From Pelecanus crispus (taxonomy: Eukaryota > Chordata > Aves > Pelecaniformes > Pelecanidae), in assembly GCF_030463565.1 (NCBI RefSeq), contig NC_134653.1, positions 30,255,150 through 30,319,149 on the forward strand: a stretch of 64,000 nt of DNA, given 5' to 3'. The notes under the pieces are model-generated. The model saw nothing but the letters and a program-made list of their open reading frames with translations. It searched no databases and was not told the origin of the DNA. Shown here piece by piece: positions 41,615 to 64,000 of this stretch. Position 1 is the stretch's first letter; every line of letters begins with the position of its first letter. The position numbers were made by a program, and so were the translations under genes.

Positions 41615-41715
41615 AAGGTTTTTGCACAAAAAACCCACCAAGGTCACGGCATCAGCCGGCGGCATCACGTCAGCCAGCCCCCGGCACGGGAGGCAGCGTG
41701 GGGCCGGGGCATCCC

Positions 41716-44679
41716 TCAGCTGTTCTCGAAGCAGCCCCGCTGGTGCCACTGCTGGTCCCGCACGCGGCGCACGGACTGGATGAGGGGCTGGTTGGCGTCC
41801 CACTCGTTCCAGTGGCGGTACTCGCCCTTCTCGAAGACGTGCTGGCGGCCCCGGTACCCAGGGTACTCGTAGCCCACCCACCTGCAGGGGACGGAGGCAG
41901 CGCTCAGCAGTGCCCCAGGGCCAGCTCCAGCTGCCCTGCTGCGGCCCCCCCGCCCAGCGGGCATGAACCCCCCCAGAGCAGGAGGGCAGCACCCCCATAC
42001 CCCCCCAGAGGCCGCGGCGGTGCCCGTGCCTCTGCCCGCGCCAGCCACGCGATGCTCTGCAGCGCTGCCCAGGGCCACTGCTCCGTCACCGCCAAATGCC
42101 GCTGCGACAAGGCTGCGGCTGCAGAGCCCGGGTGGGAAACGCCGGCGTTCCAGGAGGGGTTGGAGAGCCCAGGGCACAGAAGGGGCCACAGCTCCACCAC
42201 TCCTGCAGCGGTGCCCAGCAGAGCCCTGGCTCGGGGCGAGGAGCCGTCACACAGCCCAGTGATGCTGCCTCCGTCCCCCTCACTCCCTGCGGGCCAGGGA
42301 CATGGTGGCAGCGGGAAGGGAGCAGGGGACATGATGGGCACGAGCAGCACCGTGGGGACAGCTGCCCTGTCCCCGCTGCGGCAGCTGTGCCAGGCATCCC
42401 TGCCACCACCCTGGGGGGACCAGCCACGGTGCCATGGGATGGGACCTCGTTGGGGTGTCCCCATGTGCCCCCAGTGCCACCATCCTTACGTTCCGTTCAG
42501 GGCCCTGACGCTGGCCACGCGGTCCTGGAAGCCATGGGCCCAGAGGCTGGGGACGTCGTCGTCCACGATCTCCATCTTCCGCCCCGTGTAGCCCACGTTC
42601 TCAAAGAGGTGGATCTTGTGGTCGGGGCTGTCCTGGGGGGAGGCGTGGGTCAGGGGCTGCCCTGCCCCGCACACCCCCGGCCCCCCGGGACCCTCCCAGC
42701 CTGGCGGTCCCCATGGCTGTGGCCATGCTGCTTGTCCCCAGGGGCACAGCCACTACTCACGATCTGGAGGGGGCGGACGGACATCAGGCTGTCGCTGTTG
42801 TGGCTATTGGACCAGGAGTCCCAGCGCGGGTAGTCCCCCTTCTCCAGCACAAACTGCTCCCCAGCGAAGCCTTGCCGCTCGAAGCCCAGCCACCTGCGGG
42901 ACCAGGGGGTCGGGGATGGCACGGCCACCCCTGCACGGGGGGGAGCACCCCAGCACGAGGCAGGACTGCTCCCCATGACCAGGACACAGGGGATGCTCTC
43001 CCTCCGCCCCACCTTCCCCCCAGGGCTTGTCTGTCCTCCGCACCCCAGACTTACGGGCCAGACTCCACCTGGATGGAGCCCACCTTCTCCAGCTCCTTCT
43101 CAGTGATGTTGGGGAGCTCCTCTGTCAGCTCGCACTTCTTGCCCTGGAAATTCTCCAGCTCATAGATGGTGATCTAAAGCGGGGAGAGATGCCATCAGCT
43201 GCTGCTGCAGCCGCGCTGCAGGGGGGAACGCCGTGCACCGGTGCAGGACCCCCCTTGGCAAACGCAAGCAGCAGCGGAGCAAAGCGCTCTGGCCGCGTCC
43301 CCTCCGTCCCTGCGGCCCCACATCAGCGTCGCTCCTCTTCCGCAGCAGAGCTGGATCCCGCCACGTGCCTCTGCCCCGACAGACGGCTCCCGGCCTCCAC
43401 TCCGCAGCCGGGTATCGGCCAAAGATGTAAAACACAGGCTGATATTTCATCTGTGACAGGCTGAAAACAAGTTGACCGGCTCAAACACAGCATCGAAAAC
43501 AGAGGGTTTGTGCTAAGAGACCTCTGGGGCCGTGGGCTGCCGTCTCCTGCTCTCAGCCTGGTCATGGCCCATCCTTTCCTTCTCACTGCTCCCTCCAGAT
43601 CCATTCGCTCCCCTGGCCTGGCCTGGCACAAGCTTGTTTTTTGGTGTTTTCCTCTAAACCCTGCCAGGTGCAGAGACTGCAACACCTCCCTGGGACCTCC
43701 TGCCCTCAGCAGAGCTTTGGGGCCGAGCTGCAGGAGGAGTTCGAGCCCGTGCCAGCAGCCAGAGCATGGCGGGGAGCCGGGCCCAGGGTACCCAGCACAA
43801 TTCGGGGACCAGGAGGGTCAGCACGGCAGCCAGGCTGCACACACCTGCGGCCAGGCACCCCCAGCCCCTGCCCTAAAGGGGTCCCAGCTGAAACCCCTGA
43901 GCCCGGGACAAGGGCAGAGCCTCCTGCAGACACTGTGTGATGGGGGGTATCAAGGGATGGAGGCGACACCCGTGGTCCTCAGGACCTTCTTTCCACCCCA
44001 AAGCAATAAGCAGCCCAAGCTCCCGGCACCTCTTTATCCTATTTGCAGGATCTGCTCCCACCTCCAGCTTTCCTTGGCCAGGAGCAGCTTTGTCCAGCTT
44101 CCCAAGCTGCAGGAAGGGTTGCAGCCATTGCAACACCTACAGCTGATTTACCTCTCACCAACCTACGATCGTAAGAATTATAACCTAAAAAAAGGCATAA
44201 GGAATTTCACTGCTCAAACCTCCAGCCAATCCCTACCATGACAGGATACTTTATCTCCTGGATTAAAACGCCGCGCAGCTGCACGCCAGACCGCCAGGCA
44301 AATGTACTTGGCAGCCACAAACGCAGCGAGCAGCGTCTCCTCCTGCCAGGCAGCAGCAAATCCCCTGGATGAAACCTCCCTCCCCATCCCGCAGCCCTGC
44401 GCAGCTCGGCTCGGTGGGCGAGGAGCACATTTATCAGAGCGGTGACGCTAACGTGCTACTGCGTTAGGAGAGCCGGAGGCCGCTTGCTTCCCCAGTACAA
44501 CCTGTGCTTTGACGCTGGCACCAGCCTGGTGCATGCACGCTGCAACGCACGGTGATCTACAGCATCACCCAAAGTCCGTCTGGAACCAGTTGCCCCCGGT
44601 ATACCTTGTAATTGCCACCTCGCTCGCCAGCACCCTCCCCAGTTGCCATCTGCTCAGGGGGACTTTGCTGCTCAGTCAT
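41716..44679 (-). CDS. CRYBB3: beta-crystallin B3
   Basis: CRYBB3 is a basic beta-crystallin of the eye lens, forming oligomers with other beta-crystallins. Coding exons are 44605-44679, 43055-43173, 42761-42893, 42490-42632 and 41716-41881, with GT-AG junctions and the same exon lengths (119, 133, 143) and phases as CRYBB2. The product is 211 residues, equal to the human protein. Residues 1-25 form the N-terminal arm, beginning [20 protein letters not shown]. Greek key 1 (26-65) starts [20 protein letters not shown]; key 2 (66-109) has [20 protein letters not shown]; key 3 (110-157) has [20 protein letters not shown]; key 4 (158-211) ends [10 protein letters not shown]. The [20 protein letters not shown] stretch and the [10 protein letters not shown] motif distinguish B3 from B1 and B2. 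The start is fixed by an acceptor 5 nt upstream (CCAG|GAGCA then ATG), so the 5' UTR is split by an intron. Confidence 0.96.
43174..44604 (-). other. CRYBB3: CRYBB3 intron 2
   Basis: A 1.4 kb intron lies between the exon encoding the N-terminal arm (donor TACAAG|GTATAC) and the first Greek-key exon (acceptor CTTTAG|ATCACC). No exon or repeat is recognised inside. Confidence 0.85.
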
Positions 44680-44684
44680 TGCTC

Positions 44685-45425
44685 CTGGAAAACCCAAATT
44701 GTAGGAGGTTAAAACAGCATCACTTTTATGTGAGGTATCAGCCTTTTAATTGTAAAGTGCTTAATAAAACAGAAAAGATGAAGCTGGCATGGGAACAGGT
44801 AGCAAAAGTTAATACAGTTCCCACAGCTGTAGATCCCCAGGGATGTCCAGGCTAGAAGGAAGCACTCCGTTATCCATCCTCCTCTCCCTCCTGCATCCTC
44901 ACCCGGGCATCACCGTGGGGCCAGAGAGCCCATGAGCAAACCAAGCCATCTTCCAGGTGCCGCGGGATCCCTCTCTGACCCTGGCAGCTCGCCCGGTTGC
45001 TCATTAAACTCATGTCTAAAAGCCTGTCCTTTTGTTTCCAGCAGGAATTTGCTGGGTTTCAGCTTCCAGCCGCTGACATCTTTCCCCACTAACATAAATC
45101 TGACAGCTCTCCCTTGCTCCTGCAGCCCTGCATCCCGGGGGGCACCAGACCCTCCAAGAACATCTCACAAAGTCCCTACTCGAATAGGAAACCCCGTCCG
45201 AACATGCCTCCCCCGTCTGCTCTCGCCACGCTAACGCAAGGGGTTGTCGAGAGGTTAACAGGAGATGAATAAAAGAAACTTAGTTTGACCGGCGCCCTTA
45301 ATCAAAGCCCTGCAGCACCACTTCTTGCCAAGCATTAGCAAAACATTTGCTATAGTGAGACCTCAACTCAGACACGCTAATTCTTTTTTTAAAGCCCCTT
45401 CCAGTCCCAGCAGTGCTGCCGCTAC
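44685..45425 (-). other. CRYBB3: probable CRYBB3 intron 1
   Basis: The acceptor next to the CRYBB3 start codon requires an upstream non-coding exon. The best candidate lies near 45426-45447, which would make this stretch intron 1. If another exon 1 is used, the stretch is still intronic. Confidence 0.45.
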
Positions 45426-45527
45426 CTCTCCCAGCGTGGTTCTGCTCTGCCGGCCAGCATGGGCAGCCCTGCTATTTATGGGTTGCTTCTGAACAGAACA
45501 GCACATTATTTGGACGCTGATACAGCA
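45426..45527 (-). promoter_or_regulatory. CRYBB3: candidate CRYBB3 promoter and non-coding exon 1
   Basis: On the minus strand a MARE-like TGCTGTATCAGCG (45515-45527) is followed about 36 bp later by a TATA-like ATAAATA (45473-45479), then about 50 bp on by a potential donor GAGAG|GTAGCG (exon end 45426). The first element matches the 13-bp Maf recognition consensus TGCTGACTCAGCA at 10 positions. The arrangement resembles other crystallin promoters. It was found by eye and no other candidate was scored, so this is a suggestion. Confidence 0.45.
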
Positions 45528-45549
45528 GCTGCGTCTACTGAATTCCATC

Positions 45550-48500
45550 CATGAGATTTCATCTCAATAGCACGGGCTCGCAGCGTGCTGTGGAAATGTT
45601 ATTCAGATTTCTCCCGGCTGTCCCTTAAAAATGTGCCACTCGATTTACAGAAGATTAACGTCAAAATTCCCATCAGCACGTTCAATGCTACTTCTTGCCA
45701 GGTTCTCTGGAAAACTCTCCCATCAGCAGTTAAGGGGAGGCTTTAGCTCAGAAACCAAGCACAGCACAAAGCAAAAAAATGTGCAAAATATTTAGAGCTT
45801 GTTTGGGCTCAAGCGCAAGACGAGACGCGGGGCCAGCGTCAACTCCCAGGAACTTTGCTGGAACCACGGCGGGGAAGCTGGGGGCAGCTGGTACCACGGC
45901 AAGAGAGTACGACTGGCTCTTGAGATTTGGGTTCTCACCTCAGCTTTGACCCTTAGCGGGAAGGTTTTCTCCATCAAGCCCCTTTTCCTTCTTTGCACCC
46001 CAGTTCATCTCCCTACCCTGCGGGTTTGCTGGGAGCACCGCACACACGCTGCCCTGGGCTCAAGGACACTAACAGGGTCTTTTGGGAGCCAAGTGCCTCG
46101 TACATGGGTTGATGAATCTTTACAGGAGAAGCGTGATCTAACCAGGGGGAAAGTGCAGTCCTCCCACACCAGACGCCCAGCTGAGAGCATTTTACTTTGC
46201 TGGTAGCAGGTCCAATTCCCTCTTCTTCAAGGAACACTAAGCTACTTTCAGCCTACACACATCTCCATTTAGTATTGCTCTCACAGGGTTTTCTACCTGC
46301 TCTGAGCGTGTCTCGTCTTGAAACTAAGAACTACACACGAAACATTTACCAAAATTGCCAAAAAGCTACTCTACTAGTACGGGCTGGACAAACTTGAAGT
46401 TTGTCCAATTGGCAGATGGCCGGAAAACTGTCCTGTCTGCGACAGCACCCAGATGGAGCTCTCTGCTGCAATTTGCTGTATCGTACCACACATCAGAGCC
46501 GTTTATGGCAAGGCTCTTCATCCCCACCCCATCACTGATGCACGCTGGCAGCTTTCCTGGGGAGGTTTGGCCCCAGCACAGAGCGAGGGCAATGCACCAA
46601 GCCCGGTACGACGGAGGCGATCCACGCAGTGCCTGGTGTAGCACCGCGCTCCGTCTCCAGCAGACTTTTTCACCCCTGCCCATTGCTGCAGCTTCTGATG
46701 AAGGACGAGACACATCACCTCCGAAGGAGATCTGCCTTCCCCATCGGAGCCCGCCCGCGGGATGCTGCACAGCTCCAACAAACGGGAGTCGAGGTGGGGT
46801 GGGATAGGGGCCTTAGGAATGCAAAGCTAAACCTGAAGCACAACTGGCAGCGCAGCACAGCTCAGCAGCATGTTGTCACGAGTCAAATGACATTTTGTAC
46901 CTACAAAGCCCCCAGCACGGACAGCGGCTTGATACAGTCCGTTTTTATCACAGTTCCTTTTCACATTTTCATCTTTTTGAATATGAAACTGCTTGGCTGT
47001 AAAATAGAAAATCACTTCTGTACAGAAAGAGGACTGAAAGGAGAGCATGGTATGGATTAATTTGTCTCTTTTACCAAACACAATAGCAGCTGTTCGCAAC
47101 AGATTAGAAATACAGAATTTTTCTTACGGGTGCCTTCCCTGCCAGCGTCCCCATTGTACTTAGCTCTGTAGTGGCTGCAGTGCCTGTGAATCTTCCTTTC
47201 CCAAACTCACGGAGCTTGCACATTGATAAGGCAATTGCGAAAACATGACAGAAGGGGCACTAGATCTCATTGATTTGTCTTCCTAACAGAACTCAATTTC
47301 CTTTTGTTGTCAGCCTCTTAAATCCCATTGAGAAATGCTTATAGTGTTAGAAAATATATTTTTTTCTTAATATGTGATAAAGCTAAACTTGAATTGTAGT
47401 TGTACAGTACAATACACAACAGCCAGAATATCTTTATTACTTAGGAAACTATGTAGTACAAAATAATTTCTATAGCACAATATATTTATTGTGACCCATA
47501 TTTACATATTCTATAAGGCTATGTGGAACAATATAAAATTTTAATCTATACAATAGCTCCTTTAAAAACAGGCTTGACACCATCATGTTTAATATGGAAA
47601 GAGAAAAATCCATAAGCCATTAGACCTTATTTCTCCTCCTCCTCCTCCAAATCCCACCAGAAGAATCAAAAGTTATTTCAGATGATACTTTTGCGAAAAT
47701 ACTTTGAGCAGAGGATGGCTGCGGGAGGGGGACGGGGGGACACGGGCGGCTGGGCGTGCTCAGGGACTGTGCTCACCATGACCAGCTCTCTCCAACCCCA
47801 CCTCAGAAAGGACGCCCACCGTTCGCCCTCTCCACTCGTACCAGTGCAGGCAGAACTAGGCTGGACCAGAGGTTCCTGGACACTGCAGTCCCCGCTGAGA
47901 GGTATCAGAACACCGTATCCCCAAATCCACATTAAAAAGTTCCATGGAGGCTGGTTGCTGCCCCAAAAGCCCTGTCCTCCCAAAAAGCCCGCCTTTGTTC
48001 CTTTAATTCACATGAAGATCTAGGAAAACCAACAACTGATAGCTCTCATGACTGTAGAGCTCGAGCTGATGCGAAAACAAACATTTGCTTTTCCTTCACA
48101 ACATTTCTATCTGAGGCCAGCGAGACCTCCACCTCGGCACTCACCCCGAAGGCAGTGGCTGGGGCGACTTGTCCAACACATCCTTCACACCTTGGGACGC
48201 GGGCTGGGCTGCAGGCTGCTTTGCTGCACCTACACCACGGGCTTGCACCAGTGTCCTTCAGGAAGGTGAAGACGGCGATCTCCGACCAGCAGCACCTTCT
48301 TCATGTGAGCACAGTTATGGCCGCCAGCACTATGCTTTTACCGGAATAGTTCTCTTCATTCACAGGGGCTGGCTTGGCAATAGCAGTAACAGTGCTGAAA
48401 ACACGGAGCTCCTGTACCCGGATGCACCTTCTGCGGAAGAGCCACGCTGCGTGGCAGCACGCTGAAACTCCCCATGTCCCAGCAAAACAAGGTATCCCAG

Positions 48501-51500
48501 GAGAAAGTGTGGCTTTACCGTTCAAAGTTAGGTATCCACAGTAAGTGATCAGCAAACCCCTTCCACCACACCACGTGCGGAACACACTGCCATCTCCCAA
48601 AATACCACATTCAATGGACTTTACAATTTTTCACAAACCAGATACAGCCTAGTCCACGCTGGCAATCCTGCTCTCCTCCATGGATTCACTCCGACCGCAT
48701 TGGGGGTACCACACACACACAGAGTATTTGGGCTGGGACAACAGGAGCTCTGGATATGCAGTTCCTCTGGCTCCAGAGGACCAAGTTAAATGTCTGCCAA
48801 AGGTGCTCTCGCTTCCTACGTGCAGTAACACTAAGGGCAATAATACCGTAGTATCAGCAACAGGGTTTTTTTTGTAGTAAGGGGAAAAATCTGTAGAGAC
48901 AGAAGTGCCTTTTACTGGGGTGCAGACTTTTTAAAGCATTGTATTTAAAACTATTTAGATATTTGTCTTGGAACTGCGCTGATCCCCACTGAGCTATTTT
49001 GGTATATTGGCTCTCCATTTAACACCTTGACATCAAACCACATCCTCAGTTGAACACCTGAGACAGAAGGCATATTTCCGTGTGTTTGCACAAGCAGTAG
49101 AGGTTATAAACTAACTGATGCTCCTGCTCCAGATGAAACGGACGATTAACAGTTTGCATTTATAAATCTGACACACAGTGCATTTAACTGTTTGCAAACA
49201 AATAAGAGGGTAAAGCAAACTTTTGTGCAAGCAAAAAGGTGGGGGGGTTAATTCCTATAGGGCCACCTTATAAAAAGGTTTCAGACTTCAAAGGCTGAAG
49301 AACAGAAACATTGCATCTTTCTCTGCAGGAAGGAAAACCAAAGCAGCAAGACCCTGAGCAGCTACTCAAATTAAAGCCTCAAATTAAAGCCACACAGACC
49401 TTAAAAAGGTGAATTTGCAAACAGAAAAATAAAAAGGAACAAATCCGCAACTGGGGATTCCAATCAAAAGAAACAGAATGACTCTGTAAACCCCCAAATG
49501 ACAAACTAAAACGGAGGGAAGATTTCTGGTAATGATAGAAAAGTGCAATCAGAAAAGCGGTATTTCTAAATTCCACAAACCATGTACTTTCAGTTTTAAA
49601 AAACATTACCGATGCAGCATTTTAAGCAAGCAAAAAAAGCTGAGCAACTGTAAGGGAAGGGACGAGGGCACCGCACTCCATGGGGAGTGCCAGGATCTCC
49701 ATCATGTTTGTTATTACTCAGACACTGTTAGGACAAGAGGTGAAACCTGCTCAAGGGCAGGTTCCAGCAATTAATGAAAAAGCATACCTGAAGAAAGTGC
49801 TGAAGCGAAGAGCTCGCTCCCACCTCGTATTAACAGGGGGGAAAAAAAAAAAAAAGTATGTGGCAAAAAAAGTAAAAGCATAAAAAATTCATCAAGCATT
49901 ATTTGGAATTGAAATAGAATTGTATAAAGTGTATTACAGTATGTTCTATCATTTAAGAAGTAATAACATATTTATAGATCTTTTATTACATAGTGATAAC
50001 CTGAAGAGAAGGAAATAGATATTTAATCCATGTACAATATAAAGAAATGACAGAGCAGAAAAAACACTTTCCCATTCAACAACATTCTAAAGATGCTTTT
50101 TAATTAGACATTTAAGCATTAAACATTTCTCAGTAGTAGGTTAAACTACTAAATACAGTAAGTTTCAGTGCATTGTCCAAGCAGGTGTGGAAATGCATAC
50201 ACATTCAAAGGGCTTTGTGGAAACCTAGTATTAATCCCCTCAGTTTCCTCAAACACAGAGCAAACACCGCAGTTACAGAATTTCTGGCCTTCACTCATTA
50301 GACCAAGAACCAGTAAATCCTCCAACTATTGGTAATGCAACACTGTCAACCTGCTGAATTCGAAAATCAAGCCTGTGTAAATATTCTCGTAAGCAGGGGG
50401 AATTTACCTGATTTCTAGATACTGTCTGAAGTAAGCCCCACTTCATCTGAGTAACGGTAAGAAAAGCGATCATCATTCTTCTCTCACACTCACAAACACT
50501 GCTGCTCAGGGCTGATCGAAGCGCGTGTCGCACGTGGCATACAACTGATGGTACACCTTGAGTGCTGCCATAAAAAAAAGTATCCCAAAAGACACATATG
50601 CAAAGCTTATCTTAAAAAGAGTCGCCTTTTCCACCATCATCTAAAGAAGAGGGAAGAAAATATGTGCAACATTTTAAAATTAGCTAAGAGTAGCTCTTTA
50701 ATAGTGGTCAACTGCATTCGAATGGAAGTCCATCTCCCATCGCCCAGGGTTAAAAGCCACACAGAATGAAACGCTTGACAGAGATCTTGGGTGATCATTT
50801 CTTAATTAGCAGAAGGGGCTGTAAAACTTCAATGGTAGCAACAGCTCTGACGTGAAATAGGGCAAAGCAGCAAGTAACGATTTTTTACACAAGAGGAACG
50901 TATTCATTTCACCTCCATTAAGTACAGGGAGCTGCTATCAGAACTAAATCTGGGACAGAGAGATGCACATATGGGACTTGTCTCCTGACATACTGCTGTT
51001 ATTTCCTATGAGCAGACTGGGACTAAAAATCACCTCATCTGTGACTCCTCCATGGGAAGAATTGGCACATGGTTTTGGCAGCTACAAGCTTGATAGACAG
51101 CAGACCAGGCATGACACTCTGGTTACAAGATGCACCGCTGTGGTAACCTCACGTAAATCAAGCTTTCTGAAACGCTAATCATTAAAAAAAAAAAAAAAAA
51201 GGAGAATGAGTTCAAGTGCTGGTGCTTTATCTTTAATATCTAGAGAAGCCCATCAGCAGGACAGGGGAAGTGCAACACAAGGAGCAGCATCTGCTCTGCT
51301 CCAGCCCCACCGCTGCCCCGCTGTCCCACGCGGCTTTAGGGCCGCCGGCGCTGCGGGAGGTTCTGCCCAGCCCTGCGCTACAGGAGGGCGCCAGGGGAGG
51401 AGAGCGCTCTGGTCTCGCTTTGTTTTTCCACGTTGCTGCTTTCTTAGTCGAGTCGAGAGGAATACTGACACAACAGAGTAACCTTCCTCGTTGGCCTACG

Positions 51501-53225
51501 TCGTTAAAGGTTTACTGAAAAGAGCACTTATTTGGGGAAAGAATAAAGTATGTCTTAAATGGATATCCTGGCTGATTTCAGAATCTGTATTCAAAGATAT
51601 GAACATGTTTGAGAAATTAGTGATATTCGTAACACCCGTGTTATGCATGATATATCTATACCGCTATTACAACATCAGTCTTACCAAAAGAAGAAAAGTA
51701 AATCATCTGAGAAACTGAAGATCACATTTAGGTTAACCCACAAAATCAGCATAAAAATAAAAACTTAAACCTGGTATTTACAGATTAACAAATAAAAATA
51801 TGAAGTGGGACTATCTGAACTGCTATTAAAGTGACATTCAACAATTAACTGGAACCCTGATATGAGTGTAACATCCTCCCTCTTCCCTTCCTTTTTTGTT
51901 ATAAAAACAGTATTTACATTTTTTTTTTAAAGAGAACTGGTTGACATTATTGCTTGATCCTTTTTAGGAAAGACATTCCAATGAAGCAATTATTCCACAT
52001 GCTGACAAAACACAGATTATACCATTTCAAGAGTGACAAAAGTTAACACTTTGTTAATCTAAAAATTATATTAATCTGCTAGGTCAGCAGATCACATGTA
52101 AATATAAGCCAATCAAAAATACATTTTACAAAAAATAATCAAGTTTCCTTTTTCAATATGGCAGTAAACATAATTTGTTCTTTCACTCTCACCTTCCACA
52201 AACTTCATTCTAAATAGGAGCTTACTATTTTTTCACAAAAAAAGATAAATTTGATTAAAATTGTTATTTTCATAAACAAACACAAAGCCCAGCTTACACC
52301 TGACGTGTCTACCGAAAGTCATACTTCTGAGTTGCTGAACACCTACGTAGAAATGTAGTCTTTGTTCAACAGTGAGGGGATTTTTCTGGTGCACAGCACG
52401 CCTAGATCAAATATTACAATCTTTCAAGACTTTCTGAAGTGCTAACTATGAACCACCAGTTCTTCTTCCAGGCAGGTCTAAAGTGACTATCCTCCCACAT
52501 CTGAAAAGATACAGCTTTGTATTTGACTATGAATATTAAGCAGCTTTCTCCACAAAACAGGAAGGCACCATGCACATAGCAGTTGAGGCAGGAAGCAAAC
52601 AGCAGCAACATGACATGTGAATTTTAGGTTCAGATGAGTTAAGGCTTCTGTTAAACTTCTGTATCTTCTTCTAGTTAGAATCACTATCTGGAAAGAAAAA
52701 ACAGAAGCAATTGAAGTAACAGTGTGACATGGTCAAGAAAGCAGTCAGACCCCTCTCAGTGTAACAGGAAAGCCCCCACAAATGCATAGTACTGTTGTAG
52801 TGTCATCTTGGTCTTGTCCTATTTAATGCCCTAAATGCTCAAGAGCTGCCCAGAATACTGCTGAAACAACATACACCAAGGTTTACAAAATGAGTGCAAG
52901 CCTGTTATTCAGTGTTCTTGCTGGATGGAAGCACTATGAAATGGCAGCACAAACAGACCAAATGTTGTTACAATAAAATTATGTGCAGAGAATCAGCGAA
53001 ACTATATCACCTGTGAATGAAAACTTCACTTGTATGAAACCTGCTCTGCCTCAACACAGAATTACTTTACATTCCTGGGTGGACCTTTCATAGTTAAGTC
53101 TGCTTTAATGTTTTTGCTTACAGAGTTGTTATACTGACACATTAAGAAAAACATTTTCCATGTGTGTGTTTATCACTTCATCCTTTCACTTAGCAAAGCT
53201 CCACTTTCTGTCAGAAGGTACCTTT
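45550..53225. other. region between CRYBB3 and the KIAA1671 stop codon, partly KIAA1671 3' UTR
   Basis: No coding exon is recognised in this 7.7 kb. The right part is AT-rich and directly downstream of the KIAA1671 stop codon, so some of it is 3' UTR. Minus-strand AATAAA signals occur at about 49982-49987 and in the AT-rich block near 47433 and 47489, and an ATTAAA occurs near 52820; which is used cannot be decided. A 23-bp palindrome lies at 46385-46407. Distal regulatory DNA of CRYBB3 would also be expected at the left end. Confidence 0.6.
46385..46407. repeat. perfect palindrome, 11-bp arms, one-base centre
   Basis: The sequence tggacaaactt-g-aagtttgtcca is an uninterrupted inverted repeat. 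It lies about 0.9 kb upstream of the candidate CRYBB3 promoter. It could be a dimeric protein-binding site or chance. Confidence 0.8.

Positions 53226-64000
<10,775 letters not shown>

Noticed and set aside
40551-41783. A plus-strand open frame of about 410 codons between CRYBB2 and CRYBB3
   Set aside because: It runs into antisense of CRYBB3 exon 6, has Pro/Ala/Gly-rich sequence without motifs, and overlaps a long minus-strand frame in the same DNA.
41716-44679. CRYBB1 or CRYBA4 instead of CRYBB3
   Set aside because: The short N-terminal arm, the 211-residue length, the [10 protein letters not shown] motif and the C-terminus fit B3. B1 has a long Pro/Ala-rich arm and a C-terminal extension, and A4 lacks this C-terminal arm.

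Overview
This is vertebrate nuclear DNA, most likely from a bird. It holds parts of four spliced genes in the order GRK3 (first exon only), CRYBB2 (complete), CRYBB3 (complete coding region) and KIAA1671 (last five coding exons). All four are read from the minus strand. This order matches, in reverse orientation, the human 22q11.23 block KIAA1671-CRYBB3-CRYBB2-GRK3. The avian assignment rests on a 550 bp solo LTR at 25899-26448 of a type I recognise as common in bird genomes, on a CR1 LINE fragment at about 54419, and on the very compact spacing: about 23 kb separates the GRK3 start from the CRYBB2 end.

Layout from left to right. Positions 1-11906 are the 5' part of GRK3 intron 1, AT-rich and without a recognisable exon. 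Positions 11640-12900 are a dense CpG island holding GRK3 coding exon 1 (11907-12019) and several short tandem repeats, one of which is an 18-bp minisatellite ending 8 nt from the exon 1 splice donor. Positions 12900-34800 are intergenic: no gene is recognised, but there is the solo LTR and a pair of diverged, about 140 bp, co-oriented elements at 28048 and 28774. CRYBB2 occupies 34.8-38.72 kb with a TATA box, a non-coding exon 1, five coding exons and a poly(A) signal. CRYBB3 lies 2.9 kb upstream of it, at 41.6-44.7 kb, with a possible promoter and non-coding exon 1 near 45.45 kb. Positions 45.55-53.2 kb contain no recognised coding exon and probably include the KIAA1671 3' UTR. KIAA1671 exons lie between 53226 and 58004, and 58005-64000 is an upstream intron of that gene.

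CRYBB2 and CRYBB3 are tandem paralogues encoding two-domain, four-Greek-key beta-crystallins of the eye lens. They share the same exon plan (exons of 119, 133 and 143 nt with identical phases), and each Greek key is one exon. GRK3 encodes a G-protein-coupled receptor kinase. KIAA1671 encodes a poorly characterised large protein whose C-terminal region is conserved. No shared pathway is implied for the flanking genes; the block is a conserved synteny group.

I found no convincing new multi-gene system. The most interesting unexplained signals are the duplicated non-coding element, the minisatellite against the GRK3 donor with an open in-frame read-through, and candidate lens promoter motifs upstream of CRYBB3. 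All calls were made by eye from splice signals and remembered protein families; no alignment or database search was run.
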